From: Sulfurivirga caldicuralii
GTDB lineage: Bacteria; Pseudomonadota; Gammaproteobacteria; Thiomicrospirales; Thiomicrospiraceae
Direction: 5' to 3'
DNA length: 10,015 nt
Assembly (NCBI GenBank): GCA_015661715.1
Contig: DQVN01000154.1
Span: forward strand, 1-10,015
Shown: positions 7,730-10,015 of the stretch, in pieces
Layout: each line of letters begins with the position of its first letter
Numbering within the stretch: position 1 is the stretch's first letter
The notes under the pieces: model-generated
Databases searched by the model: none
Seen by the model: the letters and a program-made list of their open reading frames with translations, nothing else
What the model was told of the DNA's origin: nothing
Translations under genes and position numbers: made by a program

Positions 7730-8332
7730 ATGAGCGTATTGGTCACCAAACCGGCCCCTGACTTTACCGCTGCCGCCGTACTGGAAGATGGCAGTATCGT
7801 TGAAAACTTCAACCTGAAGGAATACTTGAAGGGCTCTTATGGCGTGGTCTTCTTCTATCCGCTGGACTTCACCTTTGTCTGCCCCTCTGAAATTCTGGCC
7901 TTTGATCACCGTATCGAAAAATTCCAGGCGCTGAATACCAAAGTCGTCGGTATCTCCATCGATTCCCAATTCACCCACAACGCCTATCGTAATACGCCAG
8001 TAAATGAAGGCGGACTGGGCCCTGTACGCTTCCCCCTGGTGGCTGATGTGGGCGGCAACATTATGGATGCCTATGGCGTACGCCACCCTGATAATGTGGC
8101 CCTACGCGCCACTTTCCTGATCGACAAGGACGGCATCGTGCGCCACGAAGTGGTCAACGACCTGCCCCTGGGACGCAATGTGGATGAAACCATCCGCATG
8201 GTCGAAGCCCTGCAGTTCTTTGAGCAGCATGGTGAAGTCTGTCCGGCGGGTTGGCAGAAAGGCAAGGCCGGCATGAAAGCCACCCCCGAAGGCGTTGCCG
8301 AATATCTGGCCAGGCACGCCGAAGAACTTTAA
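7730..8332 (+). CDS. Typical 2-Cys peroxiredoxin (AhpC/Prx1 family)
   Basis: A 200-residue cytoplasmic peroxidase that reduces hydrogen peroxide and small hydroperoxides. The active site is FYPLDFTFVCPSE with Thr48 and peroxidatic Cys51; Arg126 in the ALRATFLID segment completes it. The resolving Cys171 lies in VCPAGW, so the two cysteines expected for an intersubunit disulfide are present. A GGLG loop at residues 94-97 and a C-terminal tail with Tyr-Leu (in AEYLARHAEEL) where eukaryotic Prx1 has Tyr-Phe resemble the features tied to over-oxidation sensitivity. The tail and CPAGW make it closer to Prx1/TSA than to enterobacterial AhpC. No ahpF is next to it, so its reductant is more likely thioredoxin (inference). 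It has its own promoter (7656-7684) and terminator (8356-8390), and is 100 nt downstream of the SDR gene, so it is mainly monocistronic, perhaps with read-through from the bcp operon. Confidence 0.95.
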   Translation: MSVLVTKPAPDFTAAAVLEDGSIVENFNLKEYLKGSYGVVFFYPLDFTFVCPSEILAFDHRIEKFQALNTKVVGISIDSQFTHNAYRNTPVNEGGLGPVRFPLVADVGGNIMDAYGVRHPDNVALRATFLIDKDGIVRHEVVNDLPLGRNVDETIRMVEALQFFEQHGEVCPAGWQKGKAGMKATPEGVAEYLARHAEEL

Positions 8333-8355
8333 GCCCTCGCTTAAGCGAACGACGC

Positions 8356-8390
8356 AAGCCGCAGGCCACTCTGCGGCTTTTCTTTTTATT
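8356..8390 (+). terminator. Rho-independent terminator after the peroxiredoxin gene
   Basis: A perfect 9-bp stem (AAGCCGCAG at 8356-8364 and CTGCGGCTT at 8371-8379) closes a 6-nt loop and is followed by a T-rich tract to 8390. It begins 23 nt after the stop codon and is also the first clear terminator after bcp, PIN-PhoH and the SDR gene. Confidence 0.9.
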
Positions 8391-8440
8391 CGAGCGGCAT
8401 TTTGTCGCCAATGAAACAACTCGACCAATTTTCACCTTCA

Positions 8441-8468
8441 TTCTGTGTACTGTATTTGTGCTTATAAT
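8441..8468 (+). promoter_or_regulatory. Candidate promoter for ispA
   Basis: A perfect -10 box TATAAT at 8463-8468 lies 24 nt before the ispA start. Upstream, only a poor -35 (TTCTGT at 8441-8446, 16-nt spacing) is seen. A start near 8475 would give a leader of about 18 nt. Confidence 0.5.
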
Positions 8469-8492
8469 GCTGGGTTCAGCCACCGAGAATGA

Positions 8493-9362
8493 ATGATGCA
8501 ACTGCTTAAGCCTTATCAGACCCGCTTTAACGACCTGCTGGATCAATACTGGCGCAACCGCGCTATCGAACCCCACCTGAAAGCCGCCATGGTCTATGCC
8601 ACCACCAATGGGGGCAAGCGTTTTCGACCCGCTCTGGTCTGGCTGATCGCCGAGGCTCTGGGCCTACCCCGGGAAAAACTGGATGCAGCTGCTCTGGCAT
8701 TAGAGCTGATTCATTGCTACTCTCTGGTGCATGACGACCTGCCTGCCATGGATGACGACGCCCTGCGCCGAGGCCAGCCTACTGTACATGTTCAGTTTGA
8801 TGAGGCCACCGCCATTCTCGCCGGTGATGCGCTGCAGATGGAAGCGCTGGCGCTGCTCGTCCGGGCTGAGCTGCCGGAGGCCATACGCCTGCGTCAGGTG
8901 CAGATCCTCAGCCATGCTGCCGGCAGCCAGGGGATGGTCGCCGGGCAGATGCTGGATATGCGTGCAACCCAGTCTCAGCCCGACCTTGAGCAGTTGATCC
9001 TGCTCCATGAACTGAAAACCGGCGCCCTCATCCGCGCCGCCCTTTTGCTCGGTGCCGCCCCCCATCACGACTACGAGACCCTGCGCAAACCCCTGAGTCG
9101 GTTGGGTCTCACCCTTGGGCTCGCCTTTCAGGTACAGGATGACATTCTGGAAGTGGAACAAACCACCGAACAGCTGGGCAAAGACACCGATAGCGATCGG
9201 CGCAATGGAAAAGCCACTTTTCCCGCCCTGCTGGGTCTGGAGAAAGCCAAAGCCTACCGGGATCAACTGATTCAGCAATGTCACCAACTGCTCGCCCAAC
9301 TGCCCGTTCGCAGCCCAACCCTGCAGCAAGTCATTGACTTTGTGGCAGAAAGAGGCCATTGA
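8493..9362 (+). CDS. ispA: Farnesyl diphosphate synthase (geranyltranstransferase)
   Basis: IspA adds isopentenyl diphosphate to dimethylallyl and geranyl diphosphate to make farnesyl diphosphate, the precursor of undecaprenyl phosphate, ubiquinone side chain and heme O. The 289-residue product is near the 299 of E. coli and is all-helical and cytoplasmic by family. Visible motifs are GGKRFRP at 40-46, the first Asp-rich motif DDLPAMDDD at 81-89 with the two-residue insertion of type II bacterial FPP synthases, followed by LRRGQPT, and the second Asp-rich motif FQVQDDILE with Asp216-Asp217, then KDTDSDRRNGKATFP. ATG 8493 and ATG 8496 are adjacent; a weak GAG at 8485-8487 does not settle which is used. 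The common neighbours xseB and dxs are absent here. queD starts 17 nt after the stop and may be co-transcribed. Confidence 0.96.
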   Translation: MMQLLKPYQTRFNDLLDQYWRNRAIEPHLKAAMVYATTNGGKRFRPALVWLIAEALGLPREKLDAAALALELIHCYSLVHDDLPAMDDDALRRGQPTVHVQFDEATAILAGDALQMEALALLVRAELPEAIRLRQVQILSHAAGSQGMVAGQMLDMRATQSQPDLEQLILLHELKTGALIRAALLLGAAPHHDYETLRKPLSRLGLTLGLAFQVQDDILEVEQTTEQLGKDTDSDRRNGKATFPALLGLEKAKAYRDQLIQQCHQLLAQLPVRSPTLQQVIDFVAERGH

Positions 9363-9365
9363 GCG

Positions 9366-9371
9366 TATAAT
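9366..9371 (+). promoter_or_regulatory. Perfect -10 box immediately before queD
   Basis: TATAAT ends 8 nt before the queD ATG. Standard spacing would put the transcription start near 9378, only about two bases before the start codon. I find no good -35 at 16-18 nt; TTGACT at 9334-9339 is 26 nt away. No Shine-Dalgarno sequence precedes the ATG. Confidence 0.4.
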
Positions 9372-9379
9372 TCGCCGCC

Positions 9380-9757
9380 ATGAAAAAACGCTTCCGCCTT
9401 AAAACCATTCTAGACTTTGCCGCCGCCCACCGTCTGCAGGGTTATGCGGGCGACTGCGCCAAGTTACACGGCCATAACTGGAAGGTCGAGGTTCATGTAG
9501 TCGGTGACCAACTGGACGAGGTGGGCATGGTGCTGGATTTCAAGCAGATCAAGCAGCACGCCAAAGCGGTCATCGCTGAGCTGGATCACACCTACCTCAA
9601 TGACCATCCCTGGTTTCAGCAGCGCAATCCCACGGCTGAAAACCTGGCCCTGTTTCTGTTTGAAACCCTCAGTGAGCGTATCAACACGGCAACCTATCAG
9701 GTGGACGCCATCACCGTCTGGGAAAACGAGCGCAATTGCGTTACTTATGGCTGTTAA
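9380..9757 (+). CDS. queD: 6-carboxy-5,6,7,8-tetrahydropterin synthase
   Basis: QueD converts 7,8-dihydroneopterin triphosphate to 6-carboxytetrahydropterin, the second step towards preQ0 and queuosine in tRNA. It is a cytoplasmic zinc enzyme of the PTPS fold. The 125-residue product matches the E. coli length (about 120). Zinc ligands are His17 in AAAHR and His30 and His32 in HGHNW; catalytic Cys26 is in DCAKLHGH, and Asp69-His70 in ELDHTYLND and Glu115 in VWENE complete the site. PTAENLA at 85-91 is also typical. ATG 9380 is the only sensible start because the conserved N-terminal strand begins at once, yet it has no ribosome binding site. Partner genes queC, queE and folE are not in the window. 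Distinction from eukaryotic-type PTPS rests on the Cys-x3-His-x-His spacing and length. Confidence 0.94.
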   Translation: MKKRFRLKTILDFAAAHRLQGYAGDCAKLHGHNWKVEVHVVGDQLDEVGMVLDFKQIKQHAKAVIAELDHTYLNDHPWFQQRNPTAENLALFLFETLSERINTATYQVDAITVWENERNCVTYGC

Positions 9758-9893
9758 AAGGCAAAAACTGCCTAAAACTGGCCAAAACCCCGCTTTTCCC
9801 ACGATATTTTCTGCCGCAAAAATCGCGCCTTAAAAATTTCGGGGGACCCCTGTCACTTGCCTAAAATAACAGGCATCAACAGGAGCAAAGCTT
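9758..9893 (+). other. Intergenic region between queD and the prepilin peptidase gene
   Basis: No gene is seen in this 136-bp A-rich gap. It carries two copies of TGCCTAAAA (9769-9777 and 9858-9866), each TGCCT paired with a nearby inverted AGGCA (9759-9763 and 9871-9875), giving two weak 5-bp hairpins. Neither is followed by a T tract on the plus strand, so I see no clear terminator for queD. TAAAAT at 9862-9867 is a possible -10 box without a matching -35. Confidence 0.4.
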
Positions 9894-10015
9894 ATGCAGG
9901 ATCCCCTTATTCTTTTCGCTGCCGGTTTGCTGGGTCTGGTCATGGGTAGTTTTTTCTCCATGCTCAGCTGGCGTCTGCCCCGCAAATTGATCGCCGAATA
10001 TGAAGGCCGGGAACC
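9894..10015 (+). CDS. pilD: Prepilin peptidase, A24 family (N-terminal fragment)
   Basis: Prepilin peptidase is an inner-membrane aspartyl protease that cleaves and N-methylates type IV prepilins and type II secretion pseudopilins. Only the first 40 codons are in the window; the right edge cuts the gene. They encode a hydrophobic first membrane segment (about residues 5-25) containing GLLGLVMGSFFSMLSWRLP, which matches the family's GxxxGSFxNxxxxRLP start, followed by a basic, polar turn into the cytoplasmic loop. The zinc-binding cysteines and the two catalytic aspartates would lie further on. AGGAG at 9881-9885, 8 nt before the ATG, fixes the start. Whether it serves pili (PilD) or secretion (GspO) cannot be told without the neighbours to the right; pilB and pilC are not upstream here. 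Confidence 0.72.
   Translation, partial: MQDPLILFAAGLLGLVMGSFFSMLSWRLPRKLIAEYEGRE

Noticed and set aside
7670..8086. Minus-strand open frame of 138 codons over the peroxiredoxin gene
   Set aside because: It is antisense to conserved peroxiredoxin codons and would end in that gene's promoter region.
8337..8348. Perfect 12-bp palindrome TCGCTTAAGCGA just after the peroxiredoxin stop
   Set aside because: It has no loop and sits next to a clear terminator. A single short palindrome without a second copy is not enough to call an operator.
8700..9359. Minus-strand open frame of 219 codons
   Set aside because: It mirrors ispA, including its Asp-rich motifs, and has no independent support.
9334..9371. 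TTGACT paired with TATAAT as a queD promoter
   Set aside because: The spacing is 26 nt, far outside the usual 16-18 nt, so only the -10 box is reported.
9754..9773. Possible minus-strand terminator (AGGCA/TGCCT hairpin followed by TTTT)
   Set aside because: The stem is only 5 bp and no minus-strand gene ends here.

Overview
The window looks like ordinary chromosomal housekeeping DNA from a gammaproteobacterium of middling G+C content. The lineage rests on gene content: a dapA-bamC pair joined by an ATGA overlap as in E. coli, a BamC lipoprotein (a BAM-complex subunit typical of this class), the long single-chain form of PurL, a type II bacterial IspA and the start of a prepilin peptidase. 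I cannot name genus or species. I see no insertion sequence, phage gene, CRISPR array, tRNA or rRNA.

Layout. The left half is read on the minus strand: purL (1-2658, cut by the left edge before its C-terminus), bamC (2734-3861) and dapA (3858-4733). dapA and bamC form one operon with a plausible promoter at 4769-4798. It ends at a clear hairpin terminator at 2671-2703, which sits directly against the purL ribosome binding site. The 155-bp gap 4734-4888 holds divergent start signals. The right half is read on the plus strand: bcp (4889-5359), a PIN-PhoH ATPase (5363-6760) and a YbbO-like short-chain dehydrogenase (6757-7629) are packed with a 3-nt gap and a 4-nt overlap, so they look like one operon. 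A typical 2-Cys peroxiredoxin (7730-8332) follows with its own strong sigma-70-like promoter, an upstream OxyR-like palindrome and a terminator at 8356-8390. Then come ispA (8493-9362), queD (9380-9757) and the first 40 codons of a prepilin peptidase (9894 to the right edge).

Functions. purL serves purine synthesis, dapA lysine and diaminopimelate synthesis, bamC outer-membrane protein assembly, ispA isoprenoid precursors, queD queuosine and 7-deazaguanine synthesis, and the prepilin peptidase type IV pilus or type II secretion assembly. The common theme in 4889-8332 is redox defence: two different peroxiredoxins flank an RNA-linked PIN-PhoH protein and a carbonyl-reductase-like SDR.

I found no convincing previously undescribed system. 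The points most worth a second look are the bcp/PIN-PhoH/SDR operon, the OxyR-like site before the 2-Cys peroxiredoxin, a queD that may be translated from a leaderless mRNA, and the terminator that touches the purL ribosome binding site.
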